A stretch of 39,457 nucleotides of DNA from assembly GCA_038318565.1 (NCBI GenBank), contig JBBQCI010000030.1, positions 1-39,457 of the forward strand, in the 5' to 3' direction. Numbering within the stretch: position 1 is the stretch's first letter; every line of letters starts with the position of its first letter. The translations under genes and the position numbers were made by a program. Shown here one piece after another: positions 14,693 through 23,205 of the stretch. The stretch comes from UBA11346 sp038318565. GTDB lineage: Bacteria > Planctomycetota > UBA11346. The notes below the pieces were generated by a model. The model made no database searches, was not told where the DNA came from, and worked only from the letters and a program-made list of their open reading frames with translations.

Positions 14693-15400
14693 GTGGACGA
14701 CTTACCCAAACCCGAGACCCGCCTGGAATTCGCTGAGCGCTTGCTTGGCCACCGGTTTTCGAATCCCGAACTGCTGCTCCAGGGCTGCACCCACGCCAGC
14801 CGGCTGGGGGCGCAGGCGACTCCTGAGGATCGTCGCCGCAGTGCCAACGAGCGCATGGAATTCCTCGGTGACGCGGTGCTCGGGGCGGCGGTGGCGATCG
14901 CGGTGTATCGGCGTAACCCGCAGGTTGATGAAGGCTGGCTGTCACGCGCCAAATCCAACATGGTGTCCCGGGCGATGCTCGCCCGGGTTGCAGAACGCTG
15001 CGGTGTGATGAAACATGCCGTGATCGGCGGTCAAGTCGGGCCGATACCACCAGAATCGGTGAAAGCGAACATCGTCGAAGGCATTATCGGCTCCGTATTT
15101 CTAGATGGCGGCTGGGATCCGGCAGTTCATGCCGTCGAGCGGTTGTTGGCTAGCGAACTTGCCGACCAGACCCAGGGTGATGCTGATCCACGCATGGCAC
15201 TGCAGGAATGGTCGCATGCCAACCACCAGAAGCTGCCAACCTACGTTAGCGCGCGTTCGGGTGGGACCGACCACTCGCCCGAATTCAGCTCGACCGTCAG
15301 CGTGGCCGATCGCAGCGCCACCGGGAACGGGGTCAGTCGCAAGAAAGCCGAGGCGGCGGCTGCATGCACCCTGCTCGCTCTGTTGAAGGAGCCTGGCTGA
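14693..15400 (+). CDS. rnc: Ribonuclease III
   Basis: This 235-aa endonuclease cuts double-stranded RNA, including rRNA precursors. The RNase III domain carries N-E-R-M-E-F-L-G-D-A-V-L-G (52-64; family signature N-E-R-L-E-F-L-G-D) and later V-K-A-N-I-V-E-G-I-I-G-S-V-F-L-D-G-G, which provides the second acidic pair. A C-terminal double-stranded RNA-binding domain follows (about 163-232), ending S-R-K-K-A-E-A-A-A-A. The start is uncertain: GTG 14693 fits family length, while an in-frame GTG at 14633 adds 20 unlike residues. The stop lies 7 bp from the convergent permease gene. Confidence 0.95.
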   Translation: MDDLPKPETRLEFAERLLGHRFSNPELLLQGCTHASRLGAQATPEDRRRSANERMEFLGDAVLGAAVAIAVYRRNPQVDEGWLSRAKSNMVSRAMLARVAERCGVMKHAVIGGQVGPIPPESVKANIVEGIIGSVFLDGGWDPAVHAVERLLASELADQTQGDADPRMALQEWSHANHQKLPTYVSARSGGTDHSPEFSSTVSVADRSATGNGVSRKKAEAAAACTLLALLKEPG

Positions 15401-15407
15401 TCAGCGA

Positions 15408-17636
15408 TCAGCGTTTGCCGTGCAGCCAGGCCAGCAGTGCGCCGCCGATGCACAAGACCGGCATGATGATCGCTAACACGGCAAGCAGGATGTCCAAACC
15501 ACGGTCGGACAGGTTGACCTGGAAGGCGCGTAGTTCGGCCTCCGGGACATCGGGAGGCGCTTCGCGGTGAGCCAGCCAGCGGCAGGCACCAGCGAGGAAT
15601 TGGCCATTGGCGAAGGCGGCCTGCCCCAGCGAGGCATCGGATGCTGCCTGCCGGCTTCCCCAGATCACCAGTCGTCCTGACCGCGCTGCGGAAGCGGCGT
15701 CTGCAGCGGGTTGGTAGTCGACTGCCCACGCAATTGCCCGTCCATCGGCTTGCTCAAGCCCCTTGGGAACAGCAAGCGGTTCGCCGCGGGCCCGTTCCCA
15801 CACATCCCCAGGTGCGGTCGACAGCAGTGGTACTGGTTCGTACGGCGGTGTGCCGGCGGTGGCGACCAGCTGGGGCGGCAGGATCTCGCACGCGGCGGTG
15901 AATGGGCTGAGCAGCTGCAGACCGCCGCTGACCAGGGCCGCCCCCAGGGGATGTTGGGGATTGATGTTCTCGGCTCCGCGTAACAGAAGATTTTGGTGAG
16001 GCAAATCGCGTTCTGCTCCGGCCCAGTGATGGGTCAGACTGACAAGATGGCGGGCAGGCAGCACGGCTGCGGTACGGTCGAGGATGCTGGCGGTGTCCTT
16101 GGCATTCGCGAGAGCCTGCGGAACCGCGCCGCTGACCAACACGCCACGCAGGCGGAGCCACACCCCAAGATCACGAGGCCCACGATCGTCGACCAGCACC
16201 AGGATGCCGCCGCCGTCACGCAAGTGGGCGTCGATGCGTCCCATGGCGGTGCTGCCCACAGGACTAGTCGGTCCAAGGATCGCCAGCACGTCGCCCGGAT
16301 CGGGGGGTTGGCCGGCATCATCGAGCAGAGCCACCTGCAGTCCTGCCGCCGCCAGGGCTCCGGCCAGCTGGCCACATCCGTCGTCCCCTTTCCCATCCAA
16401 CCGAAGTTCGCCATGTCCTTGCAGGATGCGTACCGTCGGGGGATGCGGATCGGACAAGGTGATGAGTGCCCCGGCGACATCGCGTTGCAGCGTTAGACGG
16501 CTGGCGCGAGTCAACGGAATGCGAGTGGCGCGATCGCCTTTCACGACCCAGATAGACGGATTGCCCGGGTCGCCGAAGCGACTGGCGAAGTCAACCAAGG
16601 CAGGCCGATGGCGGACGGGATCCAGTCGCTTCCACGTCCCGCCAGGGGCTGCCGCCGCCATGATGCGGCCCGCATCGCCGATTGCGGAAAGAGCTCCATC
16701 AAGGCCATCATCCCAGACGCCGACCAGATCGAGCGGTCCGCTGCTTGCAGCCAGCTGCTTGGTCAGGGCCGGGTCGATCGAGAAGCGTCGGTCGGCTGAC
16801 AGATCGATCGAGGCGCCACTGCGACTCGCCGCCGCTACCGCAACCAGGAGCATGATGGTGATGGTCAGCGACGGACCACCGATGATGCCGGCCTTGCGCC
16901 ACCAGCGGATGCTGGTGCTTTGCCGCTGGGCTACGATCGCGCCGTGGGCCAGCAGCAGGAAGATCGCTGGAGTGGCGAGGAACCAGCTGACGTCGGCAAG
17001 GGCGATGCGACCAGACAGGAAGGGTCCGATCCGTCCGCCCAGTCCAATGGCGTTGGCGATCGGGCCAAGCGGGCCGTCGGTGCCGCCGATGCCGGCAAGC
17101 CATAGCACGGCAATTACCCCGAAGGTCATGATGTAGGCTGCGACCGGCCCCTCGACCATCAGGCCGATCCAGGTGCCGAGAGCAGCCAGAAAACTGGCAA
17201 GCAGGATCAGCCCCAGGTAGCAGGCCAAAGCGTGCGGAGCAGACACTTCGCTGATCACTGCCAGCGTGGCTGGCAGGCAGACGGTGGCTGCGATCAATAC
17301 CAGCATCAGACCGAATGCGGCGAGAAACTTGCCGATCACCAGATCGCGTTCGCGCACAGGTACGGTCATCAGCAGTTGCCAGGTGCCCTGGGCCCGTTCG
17401 GCCGCCCAGGCGTTCATCGTCAGGGCCGGAGCGAACATCGCGAGGACCAGCCCACCCCACCACAGCGCATCGACGTACAGCGGCGTCACGGCAGCGCCGG
17501 AACGGCCATGAACTTCCAGCAAGGTCAGGGCGAAGGATCCATGCACTACGCCCAGCCAGGCGGCGAGCAGCAGCCATAGGAGCGGCGCGCCTGCAGCAGA
17601 GCGGATGTCCCGTCGGGCGATGTGATACCAAGCCAT
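15408..17636 (-). CDS. ABC-2 type permease fused to GldG-like auxiliary domain
   Basis: In this 742-aa membrane protein, residues 1-235 form an ABC-2 permease half with about six hydrophobic helices and the N-x-W-A-x-E-R-x-x-G-T-W-Q-L-L-M-T-V-P motif (family E-x-x-x-G-T-x-E-x-L-L-T-x-P). A further helix at about 250-268 leads to a large extracytoplasmic region with S-A-D-R-R-F-S-I (GldG: D-L-T-x-x-x-x-Y-S-L), R-I-L-Q-G-H-G-E and L-R-D-G-G-G-I-L-V-L-V-D, then a final helix at about 716-736. GldF and GldG are separate proteins in gliding Bacteroidota; this fusion is known in PVC genomes as an ABC exporter of unknown substrate. No ATPase gene is nearby, so the motor must be encoded elsewhere. 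Confidence 0.85.
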   Translation of the reverse strand: MAWYHIARRDIRSAAGAPLLWLLLAAWLGVVHGSFALTLLEVHGRSGAAVTPLYVDALWWGGLVLAMFAPALTMNAWAAERAQGTWQLLMTVPVRERDLVIGKFLAAFGLMLVLIAATVCLPATLAVISEVSAPHALACYLGLILLASFLAALGTWIGLMVEGPVAAYIMTFGVIAVLWLAGIGGTDGPLGPIANAIGLGGRIGPFLSGRIALADVSWFLATPAIFLLLAHGAIVAQRQSTSIRWWRKAGIIGGPSLTITIMLLVAVAAASRSGASIDLSADRRFSIDPALTKQLAASSGPLDLVGVWDDGLDGALSAIGDAGRIMAAAAPGGTWKRLDPVRHRPALVDFASRFGDPGNPSIWVVKGDRATRIPLTRASRLTLQRDVAGALITLSDPHPPTVRILQGHGELRLDGKGDDGCGQLAGALAAAGLQVALLDDAGQPPDPGDVLAILGPTSPVGSTAMGRIDAHLRDGGGILVLVDDRGPRDLGVWLRLRGVLVSGAVPQALANAKDTASILDRTAAVLPARHLVSLTHHWAGAERDLPHQNLLLRGAENINPQHPLGAALVSGGLQLLSPFTAACEILPPQLVATAGTPPYEPVPLLSTAPGDVWERARGEPLAVPKGLEQADGRAIAWAVDYQPAADAASAARSGRLVIWGSRQAASDASLGQAAFANGQFLAGACRWLAHREAPPDVPEAELRAFQVNLSDRGLDILLAVLAIIMPVLCIGGALLAWLHGKR

Positions 17637-17690
17637 CAGCGCTCCGGACTCGAGGCGGCTGTGATCACCTTAGAAAAAGCAAGCGAATGC

Positions 17691-17821
17691 ACAGGAGACA
17701 CCGAGAGACAGAGGGTCGAAAGAGTTGGGAGGAATGGGTCCTTCACTAACAGGGTAACAGCTGGGTTGCACGAAACCTCATCGCGCCTCTGTGTCTTCGT
17801 GCCTCCTGTTTCTCGAAATGC
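17691..17821. repeat. Imperfect inverted repeat containing dispersed repeat copy B
   Basis: The left arm, 17,691-17,715, matches the reverse complement of part of the right arm (17,783-17,808) at about 20 of 25 positions, spaced by about 70 bp. The right-hand 48 bp (17,774-17,821) is the copy related to 2,381-2,428. It fills the gap between the permease start and the ribE stop, and no ORF is apparent. The form suggests a palindromic intergenic repeat family. Confidence 0.6.
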
Positions 17822-17832
17822 AGCTTGAGGGA

Positions 17833-18423
17833 TCATGGCTTTAACAGCATCGCTTCCACCCACCGGCCGACCGGGTCGGTCTCCAGGTTGACCGGATCGC
17901 CGGCACGCAAGGTGGCGAGCGTGGTCCGTGCCAGCGTGTGTGGGATGACGGCGATCGAACAGCGCGAACCACGGCAATCCCAGGTCGTCAGGCTAACCCC
18001 GTCGATCGCCAGCGAGCCCTTTTCGACCACTTTGACCGCGCCACCATCGGGCAGGACCAGGGTTATCCGTTCGCTGTCGCCGTCGCGACGACGTTCAACG
18101 ACTCGGCCGACCCCATCAATGTGACCGCCGACGAGATGACCACCGAGCCGGTCGCCAACTCGCAAGGCGCGTTCCAGGTTTAACGTCCGACCGGATTTCC
18201 ACCCTGGAATGGTGGTTTTCCGGCGAGTTTCAGGGGAGCAGTCAAACAGCACCAGACTGCCGTCGATGGAAGCCACGGTTAGGCAAGCCCCGGACACGCA
18301 GATGGAATCTCCCAGTCGGGTTCCGTCGATCAGCGGCCCCAGGTCTACCGTCAGCCGGCTACCGGCGTGGCCGTGTTCGGCACTCTGCAGAGTTCCGACG
18401 TGCTCGATGATGCCTGTGAACAC
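17833..18423 (-). CDS. ribE: Riboflavin synthase (alpha subunit)
   Basis: This 196-aa protein is of family length (about 200). It joins two molecules of 6,7-dimethyl-8-ribityllumazine to give riboflavin. The N-terminus (GTG start) reads M-F-T-G-I-I-E-H-V-G, the family signature. Two lumazine-binding barrels follow: repeat one with S-I-C-V-S-G-A-C-L-T-V, repeat two with S-L-A-I-D-G-V-S-L-T-T; between them lies L-G-G-H-L-V-G-G-H-I-D-G-V-G. It lies 39 bp behind the PQQ-like lipoprotein gene on the same strand, with no other rib genes and no FMN riboswitch seen. It is probably the last gene of that unit. Confidence 0.96.
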   Translation of the reverse strand: MFTGIIEHVGTLQSAEHGHAGSRLTVDLGPLIDGTRLGDSICVSGACLTVASIDGSLVLFDCSPETRRKTTIPGWKSGRTLNLERALRVGDRLGGHLVGGHIDGVGRVVERRRDGDSERITLVLPDGGAVKVVEKGSLAIDGVSLTTWDCRGSRCSIAVIPHTLARTTLATLRAGDPVNLETDPVGRWVEAMLLKP

Positions 18424-18462
18424 GCCCGCTAGGATCTCAACCGGTCCTGCTGGCGCAACCCG

Positions 18463-19953
18463 TCAGGGCGCGGTCGCAGCTGGCGTTTCGGTCTTTTCGA
18501 CCGGGGCTTCGGCCGGGGCTTGCTCAGCCTTGGGCGGCGCGGCCGGCTTCTTGCCCTTGGGGGCTGCTTCAACGGTTGGGTTCTTGGCATCAGACTGGTT
18601 GGTCAGGCTGCGCGACGTCAGACCGGCCTTCTCCTGGGCCGGAGTCGGGACGAAGCCGAACATGCGGTAGGCCTGCACGAATCCGCTGTCGTCCAGTGCG
18701 ATCACGCCGCGCAGCTGGTCGGTACGGTCATGGTAGGGGACGATTTGCTCCACTTTCGCATTCTTGATCGGCCAATCCTTGGACAAATCCCAGGTCCAGG
18801 CGATGGCGCCGGTTCCGCGATGCACCGCCCACAGCAGGTCGGGCTTGGCGTCGCCAACCATCAGATGGAGCGGGGTGCTGCCGACCAGGCGGGTCGCGCC
18901 GGGAACGCGCCATTCCTCGCCAAGGCGGACGACCTCGATGGCATGCTTGCCGCCATCGGTGAAGGCGATGTTATCGGGCTGGGCCTTCAAGGCGACCAGG
19001 CCGCCAATCGCGAGATCAGGGCTGTCGACCCAGACATACAGGCGTTCAGATTCACCGGCGAACCAGAAGGGACGGCGGTGGACCGGGCCTTGCAAGTTGA
19101 ACTGGCCGAGCCGCTCGCCGGTCAGCCGGTTCAATGCATGCACCGCATTGCCGTCATTGCCGACGTACAGGACGCGTCCACGGGTTGTCGCTCCGCCGTC
19201 TGCGGCGCCGCCAGTGGCTGCTTCCCAGACGATCCGGCGATCAAGCTTGAAGCAGGTGACTGAGCCCGAGGAATCGGTGGCGTAGACCTGTTCTTCGCTT
19301 TCCGTCGGTTGCGACAGGACCGGTCCAGATAGGTTCATCTGCCAGACCACGTAGGGGAAGGTCCGTTGGTTCTGGTTGGTACCTTGGTGCATCCCGATCA
19401 CGTGGATGCGGTTGTTCCAATCACCAATGAAGACCCGCAGGTTGCCATCGCTGGCCCCGGCCGCCATCGGCCCAGTGCTGGGTGCGAAGGGCAGCACGAA
19501 GTGCCAGATGCGCTGGCCAGTGCCGATGTCGAGGCAGTAGAGGGTGTCGTCGACCACCACGTACAGCCGATCATCGACAATGATTTCCTTCTCGCGCTCG
19601 CCAGGCATGACCAAGTGGTGGACGAAGGCCTCACCCAGGATTTGGCGTTCGAACGGTTCACTGACCCAACGCGTCACACCCGAGCGGGAATCGATGCAGT
19701 GGATCTCGTGGTTCTCCGCCATCTGGAAGAAGACGAGGTCAGGCAACTGTTCGCCGATCCAGCTGCGCTCGACCGTGCCGGGCAGCTGCAGGGTCCATGA
19801 CAATTCAAAGGGGACCTGACTGGTGCTGCGCGGAGTCATCGCCGTGACGACAGATGACGTGGGTGCTGCACGATCGGCCGATCCGCAGCCAAGGGGCAGG
19901 AGGCAGGTGGCGGCGATGGCAGCGGCAAGGACGGTGCGGCTCAGGGAAATCAC
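18463..19953 (-). CDS. PQQ-like beta-propeller lipoprotein
   Basis: This 496-aa protein starts with a lipoprotein signal whose lipobox ends L-P-L-G-C (Cys23). The body is built of beta-propeller repeats: D-S-R-S-G-V-T-R-W, L-D-I-G-T-G-Q-R-I-W-H-F, L-N-R-L-T-G-E-R-L-G-Q and V-H-R-G-T-G-A-I-A-W-T-W, each the D-x-x-T-G-x-x-x-W motif of PQQ-like blades. This recalls BamB and related scaffold proteins rather than PQQ enzymes. The last 50 residues are rich in Ala, Pro, Lys and Glu and are probably disordered. The GTG start overlaps the preceding gene by 4 nt. Role unknown; a periplasmic envelope scaffold is the best guess. Confidence 0.82.
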   Translation of the reverse strand: MISLSRTVLAAAIAATCLLPLGCGSADRAAPTSSVVTAMTPRSTSQVPFELSWTLQLPGTVERSWIGEQLPDLVFFQMAENHEIHCIDSRSGVTRWVSEPFERQILGEAFVHHLVMPGEREKEIIVDDRLYVVVDDTLYCLDIGTGQRIWHFVLPFAPSTGPMAAGASDGNLRVFIGDWNNRIHVIGMHQGTNQNQRTFPYVVWQMNLSGPVLSQPTESEEQVYATDSSGSVTCFKLDRRIVWEAATGGAADGGATTRGRVLYVGNDGNAVHALNRLTGERLGQFNLQGPVHRRPFWFAGESERLYVWVDSPDLAIGGLVALKAQPDNIAFTDGGKHAIEVVRLGEEWRVPGATRLVGSTPLHLMVGDAKPDLLWAVHRGTGAIAWTWDLSKDWPIKNAKVEQIVPYHDRTDQLRGVIALDDSGFVQAYRMFGFVPTPAQEKAGLTSRSLTNQSDAKNPTVEAAPKGKKPAAPPKAEQAPAEAPVEKTETPAATAP

Positions 19954-20297
19954 GGGCGGTTCTCCGCAGTCTGGGGCTGTTGGCTGGTTGAGGCGGTCTG
20001 TCCGGCCAGACCATGAACTGGTCCGCTGGCCGATGCGGGGATCAGGGCTTCACCGCGGGCCGTTTCGTAGGTCTTCAGGCGATGGATCCAAGTCAACACG
20101 TCAATGTCCGGCAGATCGACCCGGTACAGGTAGGGTTTGCCGGCCTGGCGCCTACGCAGGTCCTCAGCACAATCGTCCCAGTTGCCGGCATAGAGCGTGC
20201 CGACGATGGTCGTCAGCCGACGTACGCTGGCGGGTGTGGTGGCCAGGATACGCTCGGGAGCGACGGCAGGGTCCAACTGGTGGGTCGCCGTGCTCAC
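19950..20297 (-). CDS. Hypothetical protein (115 aa)
   Basis: I recognise no family. The first 80 residues look folded (V-R-R-L-T-T-I-V-G-T-L-Y-A-G-N-W-D-D-C-A-E-D-L-R-R-R, then Y-R-V-D-L-P-D-I-D-V-L-T-W-I-H-R-L), with no signal or membrane segment; the C-terminal 35 are Ala, Ser and Pro rich. The GTG start overlaps the upstream stop (GTGA), and its own stop overlaps the next GTG in the same way, so tight co-translation with the exported protein before it and the lipoprotein after it is likely. Confidence 0.7.
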   Translation of the reverse strand: MSTATHQLDPAVAPERILATTPASVRRLTTIVGTLYAGNWDDCAEDLRRRQAGKPYLYRVDLPDIDVLTWIHRLKTYETARGEALIPASASGPVHGLAGQTASTSQQPQTAENRP

Positions 20298-21460
20298 TGC
20301 TGATTCAGTCCGGCCTTGATATCAGGCAGCTTGTCGTTGGCCGCACGCAGTTCTTCGTAGTACGGCCAGAACTGCTCCTGGACCGGAGCGTTCAGCACGC
20401 CCTTCTCGTCCGAGATGTTGGCCAGATAGTAGCGAGCGTACGCGATGGTGCGACGGACATCGGTGCGCTGGAACGATTCGACCCAGCGGTAGCCGCTGAA
20501 GGCGAGTTCAAAGCGATCGGTGTCGCGGAAGAATTCGTCGCCAGGCCGGTTGTATTCCAGGACCATGGTCCGGCGCATGACGCGGGTCTGGAAATAGTTC
20601 TCAGGCTTGCCGGCCTCGACCGCCGGATGGCGGAAGCGCATCTTGTTGCACAGGCCGTTGATCTGAATGGTGAAATGGTCGCCATAGTCCGACAGACGTG
20701 GGAACAGCAGCACCCCGTGCGCCTCGCCGACGAACCAGCCGTTGGTGTCGTGCGCCGGATCTTCGATATTCGGCACGTCGATGCGGGTGACGCCGTCGAA
20801 GGGGGGCAGTGCGAACGAGCGCAACCGCTCGGTGGAGAGCAGTTTGCGGCCTTCTTGCTCTTCGACCTTTTCGAGAATCGACTGGATCACCTTGGCCGAG
20901 TTGGGTTCGCCCAGATCGGGGAAGGCGTACTGTTCTTGCGGCCCGCTGCCGGGTGGTTCGTCGAGCAGGCGGATGCGCGTGCCGTCCTCGTCGGAGGCGA
21001 AGGCGGTGATCGAAACGGTGCGCGTGCGCAGCTTGCTTTCGGATCGCTCAAGGACGACGCCATCCTGGCCTTCGACGCCGTCGATTTTCAGTTTAACGCC
21101 GCCTTCGGTCTCGACCTTGGCCATCTCGTACTGCTGGGCGATTGCCTGCAGCACCTCGTTGTAGCCCTTCGATCGGGTCGCCAACTGGGCGGGGTCGATC
21201 GTCGCGATGTTCCGGATCGAGAAGGTCAGGTAGTTATAGACATACTCCTGACCCCGGCGGTCGCGGATAAGCACGCGTCCGAGCTTGCCAGGAATGAACT
21301 GCAATTCGAACAGATCGAGCTGCCGGCTAGAGACCATGGCCTCAAGCTGGGCCTTCTCGGCCAGGAATTCTGGACTCGGTTGGCCAGAGTCGGCAGCCAT
21401 GATCGGCTGGCCCAGACAGGCAAGGGTGGTCAGACTAAGGCAGAGGCGGCGCAGCGGCAT
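20294..21460 (-). CDS. Exported protein of unknown function
   Basis: This protein of about 388 aa starts at 21460 (MPLRRLCLSLTTLACLG), chosen because CGGAG lies 7 nt upstream; an ATG five codons earlier is possible. A signal peptide ends near A-D-S-G. The mature part mixes helices (L-A-E-K-A-Q-L-E-A-M) with beta-rich stretches (G-R-V-L-I-R-D-R-R-G-Q-E-Y-V-Y-N-Y) and one phrase, F-R-H-P-A-V-E-A-G-K-P-E-N-Y. No motif known to me assigns a function. It is first in an overlapping series with the 115-aa protein and the beta-propeller lipoprotein, so the three may form one envelope assembly. Confidence 0.75.
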   Translation of the reverse strand: MPLRRLCLSLTTLACLGQPIMAADSGQPSPEFLAEKAQLEAMVSSRQLDLFELQFIPGKLGRVLIRDRRGQEYVYNYLTFSIRNIATIDPAQLATRSKGYNEVLQAIAQQYEMAKVETEGGVKLKIDGVEGQDGVVLERSESKLRTRTVSITAFASDEDGTRIRLLDEPPGSGPQEQYAFPDLGEPNSAKVIQSILEKVEEQEGRKLLSTERLRSFALPPFDGVTRIDVPNIEDPAHDTNGWFVGEAHGVLLFPRLSDYGDHFTIQINGLCNKMRFRHPAVEAGKPENYFQTRVMRRTMVLEYNRPGDEFFRDTDRFELAFSGYRWVESFQRTDVRRTIAYARYYLANISDEKGVLNAPVQEQFWPYYEELRAANDKLPDIKAGLNQQ

Positions 21461-21614
21461 GACGTCTCCGGGCATGGAACAGACACGCTAGGTGAGGCCG
21501 GATGGACCCGCAAGGTACCCACCCGCCATGAGTTCGCGATGTATCAGACGCTCTGACTGGGCCTGCCCAGGGGGGGGCGGATGGTTGGCGCACTTCGCCC
21601 TGCGTACTCAACGG

Positions 21615-21646
21615 CACCACCCCGCCGGAATCCCGGCGGGGTGGTG
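21615..21646 (-). terminator. Hairpin downstream of the first porin
   Basis: A perfect 14-bp GC-rich stem closes an AATC loop, 36 bp beyond the porin stop. There is no T run, so it may act with Rho or protect the mRNA end. A smaller hairpin (AGATCA/TGATCT) sits at 21,665-21,681. Confidence 0.55.
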
Positions 21647-21681
21647 GAGCGGACTTGATCAGATCACGAGATGATCTGGGT

Positions 21682-22923
21682 TCAGAAGGCGAACGCCCAC
21701 TGGACGCGCACGATGTCAGCCTTGGCATTGGTGACGCCGCCAGCAGTGGCCCCGCCTTCACTCTTCCAGTGCTGGAATCCAAACGCGACCTTGTGGTTGT
21801 TCTTGTTCAGATAATAGGTCGCACCCAGTTCGATCTGGTAGCCCGACGCACCGTACTCGGCCGCCGGCGTGCCGGTGCCGTAGTTACCACCCTCGGTGGC
21901 GGCGTCATTGAGGTCGATGCGGGTCAGGCGGACGGCCGGTTCGATGATCTTGTCGCCGGCGGGCAGGGCATAGGCGGCCTGGATCAGGTAGATGCGACGG
22001 CCGATCACTGATTCGGTCGCGGCATGAGTGACTTCTTTGGCCATGCGTGCTTCGGCGACCACGGTCAGGGCATCCAGGTGGACGAATAATTCGCTGCCGT
22101 AGGCCTGGGTGTTGATCGTCGTGGTATTGCCAACGTTGTCGCCGCGGTTGGTACCGGCATCGACGGTCAGCAGGACGCCCTTGCCGCTGGCACCCAGGAA
22201 GGACTCCTGCGGCTTCATATGCGGTTTCTCGGCGTCGTCCCACAGGATGGCTTCAACGCGGCTGCCGTAGAACAGGCCTTCGCCGTTGCGGGTCTGACCC
22301 GTGCTGCCCGCATCGTCATTGATGTTGTTCTGCATATCGACGCCGACAGTGAACTTCGGGGCGGTGTACTTGTAGCCGACGCCGACGCCGCGCGGAGCGA
22401 CCATTCTCGCTTGTTCGGTGGCGCGGGCGGCGACCAGCGGCGACCAGCCGGCCGAGTTCAGGCTTGCGCCGTTGAAGAAAGCGTAATCCAGGCCGGCGCG
22501 GACTTGCTGGGTGACTGTCTCACCCTTGAAATCGCGGGCCAGATAGGCGACATGGGTCTGCGGCACGCGATTCTGCGAGGTGCCAGCCGTGTTTGCCGAG
22601 GTCGGCGCCGAAGTCGCCTTGTCCTGCTCGTCATTGCGCAGGATGTAGGCGAACCGATAAACATCCTTGTAGGTGCCGATGAAGCCGATGCGGGCGCGGC
22701 GGACGCTGAAATCGACGTCATCCGGTTCGACGTTGGCCGTATTGGTCGTGGTGTCGAAGCGGTCGCCGTTGGCGTCCTTGGCCCAGCCCTTCTCGGCGCG
22801 GACCTGCAGTTGGAGTCTCAGCCCCAGTTTGAAGTCGGCGTCGGTGACGTCGAGGGCAGAGGCTTTCGGGGCGATAGCGGCGATGGCGGCGAGGGCGAGA
22901 AGGGTGCGGGATGCAAAGGTCAC
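21682..22923 (-). CDS. Outer-membrane porin (Porin_O/P-like), copy 1
   Basis: This 413-aa protein has a signal peptide (MTFASRTLLALAAIAAIAPK, cleaved after A-S-A) and a beta-barrel body with alternating strands. Strong marks are K-L-G-L-R-L-Q-L-Q-V-R-A-E-K, V-D-F-S-V-R-R-A-R-I-G-F-I-G-T and Y-R-F-A-Y-I-L-R-N-D. The protein ends in Phe (V-Q-W-A-F-A-F), the C-terminal signal for BAM-assisted insertion. This pattern matches the OprO/OprP-like porin family, some of which are phosphate- or pyrophosphate-selective; substrate is not decided here. GTG start with CCGGAG upstream. It is paralogous to the next upstream gene, and a Pho-box-like repeat lies about 178 bp before the start. Confidence 0.88.
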   Translation of the reverse strand: MTFASRTLLALAAIAAIAPKASALDVTDADFKLGLRLQLQVRAEKGWAKDANGDRFDTTTNTANVEPDDVDFSVRRARIGFIGTYKDVYRFAYILRNDEQDKATSAPTSANTAGTSQNRVPQTHVAYLARDFKGETVTQQVRAGLDYAFFNGASLNSAGWSPLVAARATEQARMVAPRGVGVGYKYTAPKFTVGVDMQNNINDDAGSTGQTRNGEGLFYGSRVEAILWDDAEKPHMKPQESFLGASGKGVLLTVDAGTNRGDNVGNTTTINTQAYGSELFVHLDALTVVAEARMAKEVTHAATESVIGRRIYLIQAAYALPAGDKIIEPAVRLTRIDLNDAATEGGNYGTGTPAAEYGASGYQIELGATYYLNKNNHKVAFGFQHWKSEGGATAGGVTNAKADIVRVQWAFAF

Positions 22924-23100
22924 TGGGTGCTCCGGGGTGTGTCCATCAAGGATTGATGAATGTTACGTGAATAGCCATTCACAAACCACAGAGCAAGAGG
23001 GAACCGTGTGCTTGTCATGGTTCCCAACACGTAGCGCGCTATGCCAATGGCGATTTCAACGACTTACGCAACAGTTCACGGTCAGGCTTCCCCCTAAATT

Positions 23101-23118
23101 CATAAAGATTCAGTGAAG
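23101..23118 (-). promoter_or_regulatory. Pho-box-like 7-4-7 direct repeat upstream of porin 1
   Basis: On the minus strand the site reads CTTCACT-GAAT-CTTTATG: two 7-mers of the form CTT-C/T-A separated by 4 bp (11-bp period). The enteric PhoB box is CTGTCAT-AAAT-CTGTCAC. It lies 178 bp before the porin 1 start. The matching site before porin 2 supports a shared regulator; the identity of that regulator is inference. Confidence 0.4.
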
Positions 23119-23146
23119 ATGATTAGAAATTAATCTCAAAGAAATG

Positions 23147-23178
23147 AAAATGCCCAGCCCGGAAGACCGGGCTGGGCA
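23147..23178 (-). terminator. Rho-independent terminator of porin 2
   Basis: A perfect 12-bp stem (TGCCCAGCCCGG and its complement) closes an AAGA loop and is followed on the minus strand by TTTTCATTTCTTTG. It begins 27 bp after the porin 2 stop and separates the two porin transcripts. Confidence 0.88.
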
Positions 23179-23205
23179 AGGAACGACAGCGTCGTTGGAG
23201 TCAGT

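Noticed and set aside
19823..21556. Plus-strand open frame of 577 codons
   Set aside because: Antisense to three overlapping minus-strand genes with signal peptides and coupled starts.
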